DNA of 64,000 bases from Devosia lucknowensis (lineage in GTDB: Bacteria; Pseudomonadota; Alphaproteobacteria; Rhizobiales; Devosiaceae): contig NZ_FXWK01000002.1 of assembly GCF_900177655.1 (NCBI RefSeq), positions 372,001 to 436,000 of the forward strand, in the 5' to 3' direction. This document shows positions 50,895 to 59,723 of this stretch, piece after piece; position 1 is the stretch's first letter; each line of letters starts with the position of its first letter. The notes beneath the pieces were generated by a model, which did not search any database, was not told the DNA's origin, and was given only the letters and a program-made list of their open reading frames with translations. A program made the translations under genes and the position numbers.

Positions 50895-52895
50895 TCAGGC
50901 AGCGGTGGATGCGGCCATGTCCTCCTCGAAATAGAGGGTGAGAATGCCACCCTCGAGCGTGCCACCCACAAGGGCTTCGAGAGAAAGACCGGCCTCATCG
51001 ACCTGGGCGCTGAGATCCCCGGACAGCTGGACCGCCGCCTTGAGCGATGCCAATTCATCCTGGCGCAGCACCTGAACGCAGCCGCTGATGCTGACCAGGG
51101 ACACATCCTCGACGTCGCGCAGATCAGTCGGGGACGGCATGCTGACCGAGCTCAGGGCTTCGAGACCGGCAATGCAGCTGACTTCGGCCACGACCATGTC
51201 GGGTTCGACCAGCGCCGCGGGCATCTGGGTGTTGACGGCTACCGCCCCGCTACCGGCACCCGTTCCCGGACCGCTGGCGCCGCCAGTTCCACCTGAGCCG
51301 GTTCCGCCTGTTCCACCGGTGCCGTTGCCGCCAGTGTTGCCGGTACCACCCGTGCCGTTGCCACCGGTACCGTTTCCACCGGTACCGCCACCATTGCCGG
51401 AGCCACCGTCATTGTTGCCAGTGCCGCCGCCATTGTTGCCGCCGGTGTCACCACCATCGTTGCCGCCGTTGCCGCCCGTGCCGCCACCGCCGTTGCCGCC
51501 TGTGCCGCCGTCGCCATTGCCGCCGGTACCATCGTCGCCGCCGTCGCCGTCATTGCCGTCGGTGCCACCACCGCCAGTACCGCCGCCGATCGAGCCTGTA
51601 CCGATGGTGAGATCGACACTGGCGAGATCACCAAGATCACCCAGAAGGCCGCCGTTTTCACCCAGACCGGCGTCGATGAAGACGCGGGTCGGACCACCCT
51701 CGGGACTGTCGATGCCGATCACGGCCTCGGGCGAAAGGCCCGCATCATCAAGACTGTCGAGAAGATCAGCCGTGATCAGCACATCTTCCGTGTCTCCGTC
51801 GCGGCCAAGGATGGCATCGAGCTGAGCCAGCGACTCTTCGCCCAGAAGAGCGTCGACATCGATGAGTTCGATATTGCCACCCGATGTCCCCCCGCCCGAA
51901 CCGCCGGACGAGCCGAGAATGCGAATAATGGCATCGAGCCGCTGTTGTTCGTTGGGAAGCAGCGCCAGGTCGATCCGGGCGAGTTCCTCATCGGTCAGAA
52001 GGTCGATGTCGAGCTCGGCGAGATCAGTGTCGAGCAACGGGCCGGTGGCATTGTCGGTGCCGGCCAGATCGAGGTCGAGATCGACCACGATGAGCTCGGC
52101 ACTGCCATCGCCGTTGACGGAAATCGCGACGACGTTTTCACCGGAAAGACCCTGACGATCGAGAATGGCGCTGAGCTCCACACTGGCCTCGATGGCGGCG
52201 ATGAGTTCTTCACGGCCTGGGCCACCCAACTCGACAAGGGCGCGAATTTCGCTGGCATCCTCGTCGCCGAAGAGTTCGGCAAGAGCAAGGATGGAGACAC
52301 GCCGATCGTCGATCAGGGCATCAAGATCCGCTTCGGCCAGATCGGGCGTATTGATCTGATCGATCACGGCATCTACCCGTGCGGCCTGATCGAGAGCGGC
52401 AATACGGACCCCAAGGACCGGGGTGGCTGAGCCGCTACCGGCGCTGCCACCACTGCCGCCAGACCCGGCACCGACGGTCACATCGGCATCGAGCAGACTG
52501 TCGTCGTCGAGAACGTCGACCCCCACACCAACGATATTACCGCGGGTGCCGCCATTGCCGCCGCTGCGTGTGCCGACGCCGGCATTGACGTCCACGAGAT
52601 TATCCTCGCCAAGCACTTCAGCATCGACGCCGATCTGGGCGCCGCCGCCGCTTTCGGAGCCGGCATCGACGTTGACACCGGCATCAACGAGGCTGTCGCC
52701 GCCGACACCCACACCCGCGCCGACATTCACATTGGTATCGCCGATGCCGAGATTGACGCCAGCATCCAGGCCGATACCGCCATTGTCGGAACTGCCGCCG
52801 AGATTGATGCCGAGATTGAGCTGCGCGAAAGCGGGGGGCGCGGCAAGCATGGCCGCCGTCAGTGCGATGGCCGAGATTTGTGTTTTCCTACGCAT
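50895..52895 (-). CDS. Gly-rich secreted protein built of repeats, unknown function
   Basis: A 666-residue product. Residues 1-24 are a signal peptide (ISAIALTAAMLAAPPAFA). Residues 25-155 hold about four degenerate Gly/Val/Asp-rich repeats (VGVDAxVLGxDxLVDxxVxVG type). A module of about 45 residues appears three times, near 228-275, 370-409 and 615-659 (LxAAIxxSxxLSxxxDxxGLSxExVV...). A Gly/Thr/Asn linker covers 436-550. Cysteines occur only near the end (573, 606). GAGGAG precedes ATG 52895. It looks like a periplasmic or surface structural protein; family unknown. Confidence 0.75.
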   Translation of the reverse strand: MRRKTQISAIALTAAMLAAPPAFAQLNLGINLGGSSDNGGIGLDAGVNLGIGDTNVNVGAGVGVGGDSLVDAGVNVDAGSESGGGAQIGVDAEVLGEDNLVDVNAGVGTRSGGNGGTRGNIVGVGVDVLDDDSLLDADVTVGAGSGGSGGSAGSGSATPVLGVRIAALDQAARVDAVIDQINTPDLAEADLDALIDDRRVSILALAELFGDEDASEIRALVELGGPGREELIAAIEASVELSAILDRQGLSGENVVAISVNGDGSAELIVVDLDLDLAGTDNATGPLLDTDLAELDIDLLTDEELARIDLALLPNEQQRLDAIIRILGSSGGSGGGTSGGNIELIDVDALLGEESLAQLDAILGRDGDTEDVLITADLLDSLDDAGLSPEAVIGIDSPEGGPTRVFIDAGLGENGGLLGDLGDLASVDLTIGTGSIGGGTGGGGTDGNDGDGGDDGTGGNGDGGTGGNGGGGTGGNGGNDGGDTGGNNGGGTGNNDGGSGNGGGTGGNGTGGNGTGGTGNTGGNGTGGTGGTGSGGTGGASGPGTGAGSGAVAVNTQMPAALVEPDMVVAEVSCIAGLEALSSVSMPSPTDLRDVEDVSLVSISGCVQVLRQDELASLKAAVQLSGDLSAQVDEAGLSLEALVGGTLEGGILTLYFEEDMAASTAA

Positions 52896-53056
52896 GGTAA
52901 CAGTCTCCTCTTCGAGCATTCGAGGGCTGTCATGCGGGTCCATGGACCGCTCTTGGATCGATCCCGATCCGGGGTTAGGCTGGGCTGGAGGGTTCAGCTC
53001 CAATCGTCATTGCGGCCGCTGGATTTTCCGCATGAAACACACTCCATCGAACAAAA

Positions 53057-53086
53057 TTGCATAAAATTAGACTAATACTGTATAAT
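53057..53086 (+). promoter_or_regulatory. Promoter upstream of the DadA-like gene
   Basis: TTGCAT (53057-53062), 18-nt spacer, consensus TATAAT (53081-53086) in a markedly AT-rich island. The leader to ATG 53194 would be about 100 nt. Confidence 0.6.
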
Positions 53087-53193
53087 ATTCAGAAATCGAC
53101 AACTTCGGGCTTGCAGATGGCATAAATTGCCGAGCCTGAACTGGTAGTAATGACAAAGTAACTTCGACATCCAGCATTGGTTGCAGGGGAAAT

Positions 53194-54447
53194 ATGGACG
53201 ACGTCATCATTCTCGGAGCCGGAATTGTCGGCATCGCCACCGGAATTCATCTGCTCCGCCGCGGCCAGACGGTGATTCTGGTCGACAAGAATGAGCCTGG
53301 CCACGAAACCAGTTTCGGCAATGCCGGCATCATCCAGCGTGAAGGCGTGAGGCCCCACGCCTTCCCGCGTGACCTGCAGACACTGCTGCAGGTGGGACTG
53401 CATCTGTCGACTGCAGCCCGTTACGAGCCGCTTGCCCTGCCCAAGCTGGCGCCGCCGCTGCTCCGATACTGGTGGGAGTCGTCGCCCGAGCATTATCGCA
53501 AGGTGGTGCAGAGCTATGCCCCCCTGATCGGCCGCTCCATCGTCACCCATTCCGACCTCATCGAGGCGGCCGGGCCTGAGGCGGAAAAGCTGATTTCCCG
53601 CTATGGCTGGCACCTGGCCTTTCGCAGTCCAGACAAGCTGGAAAAGGAAGTCGGCAAGGCGCAGGGCGACCATGACCAGTTCGGCATCGGCTTTGAGGTG
53701 CTGGACTGGCCGGCCCTCAAGGCGGTCGAACCCAACCTGATCGGCGGGCTGGCCGGCGCCATCCACTGGACCGATCCCTGGACAGTGAAGGACCCGGGCG
53801 CGCTGGTGGCCGAGTATTTCAAACTGTTCCTCAAGCTCGGTGGCCGTTTCCGGCGCGGCGTGGCCAAAGGGCTGAGCGAAGAGGCCGGCGGCTGGACGGC
53901 CAGCGTGGAGGGGCAGACCATCCGGGCGCGGCAGGCCGTGATCGCGCTGGGACCGTGGGCTCCGGATGTGCTGGAGCCACTCGGCTACCGGTTGCCGCTG
54001 TTCGTGAAGCGCGGCTACCACATGCATTACGGCAGCGGCGAGGGCGTGGTGCTGAACCACCTGCTGCTCGATCCGGAAGTGGGCTATGCCATGGCGCCGA
54101 TGGCGCGGGGTATCCGCATCACCACCGGCGCGGAATTCGCCGAGCGTGATGCGGCGCCGACCCCGGTGCAACTGGCCAAGGCGGAGAAGGCAGCCCGCGA
54201 GCTGTTCCCGCTGGGCCAGCGGCTCGACCCGCAGCCCTGGAAGGGCGCCCGTCCCTGCACGCCCGACATGATGCCGATCATTTCCAAGGCACCCAAGCAT
54301 GAGGGACTGTTCGTCGGCATCGGCCACGCGCATCACGGCTTCACCCTGGGACCGGCTACCGGCGAACTGCTGGCACAGATGATGACCGGCGAGGCGACGG
54401 CGATCGACGTCAATCCCTTCCGCATGGGACGGTTCATGGGCGCTTGA
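53194..54447 (+). CDS. FAD-dependent oxidoreductase, D-amino acid dehydrogenase-like
   Basis: A 417-residue DAO-family flavoprotein. The dinucleotide fold is DVIILGAGIVGIATGIHLLRRGQTVILVDKNEPGHETSFGNAG (residues 3-46); the C-terminal FAD contact is GLFVGIGHAHHGFTLGPATGELLAQM. The HETSFGNAGII segment is typical of DadA relatives that oxidise D-amino acids or hydroxyproline-type substrates in the membrane-linked chain. GGGG lies before ATG 53194. Exact substrate open. Confidence 0.9.
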   Translation: MDDVIILGAGIVGIATGIHLLRRGQTVILVDKNEPGHETSFGNAGIIQREGVRPHAFPRDLQTLLQVGLHLSTAARYEPLALPKLAPPLLRYWWESSPEHYRKVVQSYAPLIGRSIVTHSDLIEAAGPEAEKLISRYGWHLAFRSPDKLEKEVGKAQGDHDQFGIGFEVLDWPALKAVEPNLIGGLAGAIHWTDPWTVKDPGALVAEYFKLFLKLGGRFRRGVAKGLSEEAGGWTASVEGQTIRARQAVIALGPWAPDVLEPLGYRLPLFVKRGYHMHYGSGEGVVLNHLLLDPEVGYAMAPMARGIRITTGAEFAERDAAPTPVQLAKAEKAARELFPLGQRLDPQPWKGARPCTPDMMPIISKAPKHEGLFVGIGHAHHGFTLGPATGELLAQMMTGEATAIDVNPFRMGRFMGA

Positions 54448-54749
54448 GCGTGAACCGGCTCCAGTTCCGCGCCGCGGTGATCTATTGGCGCGGGCCCGCC
54501 CCATTCCTGTTTGCCGCCATCCCGGCGGCGCTGGCCGCCGATATCCGGGCGCTGGGCAGCGCAGTAAGCTATGGCTGGGGCTGCATCCCGGTCAGCGCGC
54601 AGATCGGCGAGGCCCGTTTCACGACCTCGCTGCTGCCCAAGGACGGCAGCTATCTGCTGCCGCTCAAGGTGGCGGCCCGAAAGGCGATCGGGCCGGTGGA
54701 TGTGGGCGACACGCTGGACGTGTCGCTCGATATCGGTACTAGCCGCTGA
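54444..54749 (+). CDS. DUF1905 domain protein
   Basis: A small beta-barrel-type protein of about 100 residues (RAAVIYWRGPAPFLFAAIPAALAADI; GWGCIPVSAQIGEARFTTSLLPKDGSYLLPLK; IGPVDVGDTLDVSLDI). The start is uncertain: TTG 54444 overlaps the preceding stop, and GTG 54450 would shorten it by two residues; neither has a strong ribosome site, so coupling to the upstream gene is likely. The 3' end overlaps the convergent SCO gene by 11 bp. Function unknown. Confidence 0.8.
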   Translation: MSVNRLQFRAAVIYWRGPAPFLFAAIPAALAADIRALGSAVSYGWGCIPVSAQIGEARFTTSLLPKDGSYLLPLKVAARKAIGPVDVGDTLDVSLDIGTSR

Positions 54750-55332
54750 TCAGGCGGCGCAGCTTGGCGACGGCGGTATCGCTCGATTCGCGATAGGCGA
54801 TGGTGCCCTGGAAGTTGCCGTCGCGGTCGACCAGGAACACGGACGCCGTGTGGTCCATGGTGTAGTCGTCGCCCTCGAGCGGCACCTTCTCGTAGTAGAC
54901 GGCCCAGGACCTGGCCATCCGGTCGATCTCTTCGGGCGATCCGGTGACACCGGTGACACGGCCCGTCCAGGACACGTAGTCGCCGATGATCTCGGGCGTG
55001 TCGCGCTCGGGGTCGACAGTGACGAAATAGGCCTGGAGGTCCCTGGCCTCGTCGCCCAGCGTTTCGTACCACGCCGTCATCTCGGCCAGCGAGGTGGGAC
55101 ATACATCCGGACAGTGGGTGAAACCGAAAAACAGCATCGAGGGGTGACCCGAAAGACTGGCGCGGGTGAACGGTTCGCCCGCTGCCGTCACCAGATCGTA
55201 ATCGGCCTGCCCGAGGCCGGCCGCGGGCCTGGGCGCAATGAAGGTGGTATAGGCATAAAGCCCGGTGGCGCCGAGCGCCGCCACGGCAACGAGCGTCCAG
55301 AGGACGGTGCGGAGATGGGCAAGTGCGGGCAT
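54739..55332 (-). CDS. SCO1/SenC family copper chaperone
   Basis: Membrane-anchored thioredoxin-fold protein of 197 residues that delivers copper to cytochrome oxidase CuA or handles redox of its cysteines. Helix about 9-31 anchors it. The metal motif FTHCPDVCP (CxxxC) and the later His in YTMDHTAS are intact. Last gene of the copper operon, 2 bp after the PCuAC gene. Confidence 0.93.
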   Translation of the reverse strand: MPALAHLRTVLWTLVAVAALGATGLYAYTTFIAPRPAAGLGQADYDLVTAAGEPFTRASLSGHPSMLFFGFTHCPDVCPTSLAEMTAWYETLGDEARDLQAYFVTVDPERDTPEIIGDYVSWTGRVTGVTGSPEEIDRMARSWAVYYEKVPLEGDDYTMDHTASVFLVDRDGNFQGTIAYRESSDTAVAKLRRLISG

Positions 55333-55334
55333 GA

Positions 55335-55847
55335 TCAGTGGCTCATGGGCGCGGCTGCAGCGGTCGCGCCGGCGCGGAGATCGAGGGTGACCGTACCGGC
55401 CTTCTCGAAGGTCAGGGTGACGGGGACGGCATCGCCTTCGGCAATGGCACCGGTGAGCCCCATGAACATGAGGTGATAGCCGCCGGGCTCAAGCACGACG
55501 GTGGCGCCGGCCGGAATGACGAGGCCATCGGCGAGCTGGCGCATCCTCATGACATCGCCCTGCATGGCCATTTCGTGGATCTGGCCTTCGCGGGCAATCG
55601 GACTGTCCACCGAGACCAGGCGATCATCCTCCGCACCGGTATTGGTGAGGGTGAGGAAGCCGCCGGCCACCGGCGCATTGGGCAGGGTGGCGCGGGTGAA
55701 GGCGCCCGAAATCTCGATGGCGCCAACGGTGACGGGCGCCGTTTCGGCGTGGGCCGCATGCGCCGACGCATCCTGGGCGATCGCGGGGGGGAGACTTGCG
55801 AGCGTGGTCGCAAGAGCGAGGGTGAGAATGGAAGAACGGCGGGACAT
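55335..55847 (-). CDS. Periplasmic copper chaperone PCu(A)C
   Basis: A 170-residue periplasmic protein. The signal peptide ends at PPAIA (about 24). The Cu(I) site is present: HEMAMQGDVMRM then HLMFM, i.e. the H(M)x10Mx21HxM pattern. A His-rich stretch (ASAHAAHAE) follows the signal. It works with SCO in loading CuA. AAGGAA precedes ATG 55847; it follows the CopC-CopD gene by 11 bp. Confidence 0.94.
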   Translation of the reverse strand: MSRRSSILTLALATTLASLPPAIAQDASAHAAHAETAPVTVGAIEISGAFTRATLPNAPVAGGFLTLTNTGAEDDRLVSVDSPIAREGQIHEMAMQGDVMRMRQLADGLVIPAGATVVLEPGGYHLMFMGLTGAIAEGDAVPVTLTFEKAGTVTLDLRAGATAAAAPMSH

Positions 55848-55858
55848 GGTAGTTCCTT

Positions 55859-57448
55859 TCAGTTGAGGTCGAGTTCAGTGCCGATGCGGGCAAGGGTAAA
55901 GCGGTCGAGCCTGATATCGAGGACGAGGTCCCAGAGGCCGGCCAGCGGAATGGCTTGGCCCTCGATGCGCCAGAGGCCATCATCCGGCGTGGCGGCCTGC
56001 CGGATGGGTTCGATGCCGAGCGCGGGGGCGGAGAGGGTGAGATCGACGCTGAGCGGGGTGACCGGGGCGCCGGCGATGTCGGTGAGCGCGATATCGATGG
56101 TGACGGGGCCGGCGCGGCCGGGAGTGACCACGATATCGGCCATGACGGCGTCGTTCATGGCATGGGCATAGCCGGGGACGGCGAGGGCGGCCTGGGCGGC
56201 CTCGGCGGCGGCGATGGCGCGGGGCGGCGGAGTGAAGCGCCAGCCGGCGGCGAGAGCGACGATGGCGAGCACCAGCACGATCTCGCAGACGATCGCCCGG
56301 CGCAGATGGCGGCGGGCGGCGGTGTCGCCGGCCAGCGTGGGGGTGGTGAGACGGAGCCGGTTGAAGAGGGCAATGGCCAGCAGCACGGCGACGAGGCTGA
56401 GCTTTGCCGCAAGGATCAGCCCATAGGGCGCGAGCCAGGCGGGACCCGGCGCCCCCATCTGCACGCTGGCAAGGACGAGGCCGGAGAGGAGGATCGCGGC
56501 AACGGCATAGGGGGCGAGCCGCGAGAAGCGCGCGAGGGCGCGGCCGGCTTCGGGCGTGGTTTGGCGCAACGCGGCAAGGAGCGGCAGGAGGGCGCCGGCC
56601 CAGAACAGGAAGCCGGCGATATGCAGAGCAACCGCCGGACGGGTCAACCATTGCGGATCGGCCGCGCCGGCATGTCCGCTGACGGCCAGCGCCACCGCTG
56701 CCAGTGCCCAGCCGGCAAGAGCGAGGGGGCGGAAACGGTAGAGGCTCGCAAGGCCGAGGGCAAAGGCGACCACCAGCATCAACACGGTTGGACCGTAGGT
56801 GGTGGCAAAGCCTGTGCTCCAGGCAGGAGCAGCGAGGATGGCTTGTGGACCCAGGCCGAGGGCGTCGGCGCCGTGCAGACCCAGGCTCACCGGCGCCCCG
56901 ACGATACCGAATAGACTTGCAGCGCGGGCGAAGCGCCGTGCGGCGGGTGGCAAGGGCGCGAGCAACTGGAAGACTGACGCCCCAAGGCCCAGAGCGAGCG
57001 CGGCGAACAGGATGGCCTTGCCGGCCCAGAGCAGGACCGCGGTCGCCGGGGGCGCCTCCGGAATGTCTGCGGCCGCGCCGGTGATGGCGCCTACCGAAAA
57101 CACCAGCGAGCCTGCCACGGGGTGGGCATCGACCGAAACCACCCGCCAGCTGAGGACGTGGGTGCCGCGACCGGGCGCGGAGGGAAGGTGGACGGAAAGG
57201 ATTTCTCCACCGGCCGCCGCCGCCGTGAGGTCGGTCGATGCGCCATCGGGGCCGATCAGGGTCATGGCAAGCGGCGTCACCGGCTCGTTGAAGATCAGGG
57301 CGAGCGTTTCGGGCGCCGTGCCGAGCACAGCGTTTGCGGCGGGCTCGGTCGACAGGAGCTGGGCATGGGCGAGCGCGGGCATGTCCTGCGCCAGCATCAG
57401 CAGCAGGATCATGAGCGGAACGACAAAACGGGCCGTGATGGCGGGCAT
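55859..57448 (-). CDS. CopC-CopD fusion copper transport protein
   Basis: A 529-residue membrane protein. After a signal sequence comes CopC (HAQLLSTEPAANAVLGTAPETLALIFNEPV, first His as N-terminal Cu ligand; HVLSWRVVSVDAHPVAGSLVFSVG). About eight membrane helices of CopD occupy residues 130-395. A C-terminal periplasmic domain of about 130 residues (AHAMNDAVMADIVVTPGRAGPVTIDIAL...) resembles the YtkA-like or FixH-like beta domain. Functions in copper uptake or tolerance. Confidence 0.92.
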   Translation of the reverse strand: MPAITARFVVPLMILLLMLAQDMPALAHAQLLSTEPAANAVLGTAPETLALIFNEPVTPLAMTLIGPDGASTDLTAAAAGGEILSVHLPSAPGRGTHVLSWRVVSVDAHPVAGSLVFSVGAITGAAADIPEAPPATAVLLWAGKAILFAALALGLGASVFQLLAPLPPAARRFARAASLFGIVGAPVSLGLHGADALGLGPQAILAAPAWSTGFATTYGPTVLMLVVAFALGLASLYRFRPLALAGWALAAVALAVSGHAGAADPQWLTRPAVALHIAGFLFWAGALLPLLAALRQTTPEAGRALARFSRLAPYAVAAILLSGLVLASVQMGAPGPAWLAPYGLILAAKLSLVAVLLAIALFNRLRLTTPTLAGDTAARRHLRRAIVCEIVLVLAIVALAAGWRFTPPPRAIAAAEAAQAALAVPGYAHAMNDAVMADIVVTPGRAGPVTIDIALTDIAGAPVTPLSVDLTLSAPALGIEPIRQAATPDDGLWRIEGQAIPLAGLWDLVLDIRLDRFTLARIGTELDLN

Positions 57449-57509
57449 CGTATGGTCCTGGCGCAGGAAGAGCGCGGGGCGGGACGGACAGGCCCACCCC
57501 CCTTATCGG

Positions 57510-58031
57510 TCAGTGGCCGGGAGCGGCTTCCGACGGCACGAGCGTGACGCTGGGCGCGGGCATGTCGCCGTCTTCCGAGGTCTCGATCCAGGCTTCTTCG
57601 CCGGTGGCGCATTCCTGGATGGACAGGAAGTAGAAGGGGCCGGGTTGGAGCGTGTCGGCAAAGGTGCCGCGGAAGACGAACTCGTCATACCACTCGTTGG
57701 GCAGGTTGCCGCCCGACCACACGATCTCCCTGACGCCTTCCGTCACCTCGGTGCCGTGGTTCATGTAGGCGTTTTCGTAGGGACCGGTGACGGTTTCGAG
57801 GTCCCAGCCGGCCTTGGGCATGGGCTTGACGTTGAAAAAGCCTTCGGGGATCTGGATGCGGACGGTGTGGGTGGCCTCGGTGCCGCAGCCATGTGGCACG
57901 CGGAGCACGGCCTTGTAGGACGAGCCGATGGCGGCTTCGCCGACTTCAAGGGTGGCGTGGGCGAAAGCGGGCGCGGCGAGCGCGAAAACGGCAGATGCGG
58001 CCAGGGTGGCGCAGGCGAACGTGCGGATCAT
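57510..58031 (-). CDS. YcnI family periplasmic copper-binding protein (DUF1775)
   Basis: A 173-residue exported protein. The signal peptide ends in APAFA, so mature His (HATLEVGEA) becomes the N-terminal copper ligand as in Bacillus YcnI. The DUF1775 core includes YKAVLRVPHGCGTEATHTVRIQIPEGF and KAGWDLETV. GGAG lies eight bases before ATG 58031. The longer frame loses the signal peptide and was rejected. Its gene precedes the CopC-CopD fusion. Confidence 0.92.
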   Translation of the reverse strand: MIRTFACATLAASAVFALAAPAFAHATLEVGEAAIGSSYKAVLRVPHGCGTEATHTVRIQIPEGFFNVKPMPKAGWDLETVTGPYENAYMNHGTEVTEGVREIVWSGGNLPNEWYDEFVFRGTFADTLQPGPFYFLSIQECATGEEAWIETSEDGDMPAPSVTLVPSEAAPGH

Positions 58032-58086
58032 GTGATGATCTCCGGTCAAATGGTCTGAACGTGGGCGGCAAACCGCCCGGGCTTGA

Positions 58087-58494
58087 TCAGACAGCGACGG
58101 GAGGGGCGCGCGACTGCCCAAAATGGGCAGGCAGGATGGGACGTGAGGGCGCCGCCGTCTCCGCAAAGACCACGAGTTCGGCAACAGTGGGCGCCTCGAG
58201 CAGCAGAACCGGCGGCAGAACGGCCGTCAGCTGATGCTTGGCAATGCCGGTCACCGGACAGGTCAGCGCCGCAGCGGCCGCTGGGTTGCCCTCGTCGTCC
58301 TGCGCCATGGGCTGGCAAATGGACCAGCTCGACAGCGTCGAATAGCCAAGGGCATTGAGATCGCGCTGGAGGCCCGCGGCCTGATGCAGCGGCAGGAGCA
58401 GGGTCAGCACATAAATGGCTAGTACCGCGACTGCCATGCCGGCTTCGCGGAACATCCGACCCTTCATGGTTGGCGCTGAGGTGCTCACGAACAT
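58087..58494 (-). CDS. DUF2946-like protein at head of the copper operon
   Basis: About 135 residues, with one membrane helix near the start (MAVAVLAIYVLTLLLPLH), a Cys pair (SICQP and LTCPVTG) and a further hydrophobic stretch (LTAVLPPVLLLEAP). DUF2946 proteins are short, copper-linked and of this layout; the assignment is loose. Start choice is uncertain (ATG 58494, or 58467 or 58455). First gene of a five-gene unit: this, YcnI, CopC-CopD, PCuAC, SCO. Confidence 0.55.
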   Translation of the reverse strand: MFVSTSAPTMKGRMFREAGMAVAVLAIYVLTLLLPLHQAAGLQRDLNALGYSTLSSWSICQPMAQDDEGNPAAAAALTCPVTGIAKHQLTAVLPPVLLLEAPTVAELVVFAETAAPSRPILPAHFGQSRAPPVAV

Positions 58495-58583
58495 CTCGTT
58501 AGCGCGGGACGCTCTCGGGCTCAAGCAACTTGCGGCGGCGGGACGGCAACACGATGTCGCAGCAGAAAAGCAGTTGCCGTCAG

Positions 58584-58622
58584 TTTAGAACCGTTCTAAC
58601 TGTTGTCTGGAACCATTCTAAA
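58584..58622. promoter_or_regulatory. Two Irr-type ICE boxes before mbfA
   Basis: TTTAGAA-CCG-TTCTAAC (58584-58600) and TCTGGAA-CCA-TTCTAAA (58606-58622), each close to TTTAGAA-N3-TTCTAAA, with centres 22 bp apart (two helical turns). Known Irr control of mbfA in rhizobia makes this assignment strong. Confidence 0.8.
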
Positions 58623-58635
58623 CTGGAGGGCGGCG

Positions 58636-59616
58636 ATGCTGCGCTTTTGGCCGGACACCCGTCGTGACTTTGCGTCGTTGAGCGAGCGGGAAATCCTTTC
58701 CCTGGCGGTGGCGGCCGAGGAAGAGGATGGGCGCATCTATTCGGAGTTCGCCGCGCGACTGGGCGACACCTATCCGGGCAGCGCAGCGCTGTTCGAGGGC
58801 ATGGCCGCCGAGGAGGACGAGCACCGCCGCAGGCTGCTCGATCTCTACGTCGTCCGCTTCGGAACCCGGCTCGTGCCGATCCGCCGCGAGCATGTGCGCG
58901 GTTTCCTGACGCGCAAACCGGTATGGCTTCAGAAAACGATGACCCTGGAACAGGCGCGCCAGCAGGTGTGGGAGATGGAGGAAGGCGCCTATCGCTTCTA
59001 TCTCGAGGCCGCAAGGAACGTCACGGATGCGGGACTGCGCAAGCTATTGGGCGACCTGGCCGCAGCCGAAAAAGGTCATGCCACGCGTGCCGACCAGATC
59101 GATGAAACCGTGCTGGGCGCGGCCGGACGCGACAGCGAGGCGCATGAAGTGCACCGCCAGTTTCTCCTGACCTATGTGCAACCGGGCCTTGCCGGGTTGA
59201 TGGATGGATCGGTTTCGACGCTGGCGCCGGTGTTTGCCGCAGCCTTCGCCACGGGCGATACGCACCAGACTTTTCTCGTCGGGCTCGCCGCAGCCGTGGG
59301 CGCGGGCATATCCATGGGCTTTACGGAAGCCGCATCGGATGACGGAAGACTGACCGGCCGGGGCTCGCCGATCAAGCGCGGACTGGCGGCCGGCATCATG
59401 ACCGCCATTGGCGGCCTTGGACACGCCCTGCCCTACCTCATCGCCGACTTCTTTACCGCCACCGCCGTCGCCATCGTGGTGGTGCTGATCGAGCTATGGG
59501 CCATCGCCTATATCCAGAAGCGCTATATGCAGACCCCGTTCTGGCGCGCGGTGATGCAGGTGGTGCTGGGCGGCTCGCTGGTGTTTGCGGCAGGGATCCT
59601 GATCGGAAGCGCTTGA
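58636..59616 (+). CDS. mbfA: Membrane-bound ferritin / iron exporter MbfA
   Basis: Iron exporter of 326 residues. The N-terminal ferritin-like domain (to about 165) carries di-iron ligands in AEEEDGRIYSEF, AAEEDEHRRRLL, EMEEGAYRFYLEA and AAEKGHA. The C-terminal VIT1/CCC1-like domain has about five membrane helices (from YVQPGLAGLMDGSVSTLAP on). GGAGGG precedes ATG 58636, and that site touches the second ICE box. In Agrobacterium and Bradyrhizobium MbfA protects against iron and peroxide. Divergent from the copper operon. Confidence 0.94.
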   Translation: MLRFWPDTRRDFASLSEREILSLAVAAEEEDGRIYSEFAARLGDTYPGSAALFEGMAAEEDEHRRRLLDLYVVRFGTRLVPIRREHVRGFLTRKPVWLQKTMTLEQARQQVWEMEEGAYRFYLEAARNVTDAGLRKLLGDLAAAEKGHATRADQIDETVLGAAGRDSEAHEVHRQFLLTYVQPGLAGLMDGSVSTLAPVFAAAFATGDTHQTFLVGLAAAVGAGISMGFTEAASDDGRLTGRGSPIKRGLAAGIMTAIGGLGHALPYLIADFFTATAVAIVVVLIELWAIAYIQKRYMQTPFWRAVMQVVLGGSLVFAAGILIGSA

Positions 59617-59723
59617 ACGGGCTTTGGCAGCGACTCCCACCTAATTTCCCTTCGAGCTGGGAAGGGGCGCATCGGGATCATATCGGCCATTGCGCGGCAA
59701 TCGTTGGCCGCTATACCGGGACC

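Noticed and set aside
51240..51600. Microsatellite or CRISPR-like repetition
   Set aside because: Periodicity is codon-based (GGC/ACC/AAC) in an open coding frame; there are no constant repeats with unique spacers.
51088..51825. Pro-rich (PPVPP) plus-strand frame that looks like a collagen or antigen protein
   Set aside because: It is the reverse complement of the Gly-rich linker of the secreted protein; no start signal.
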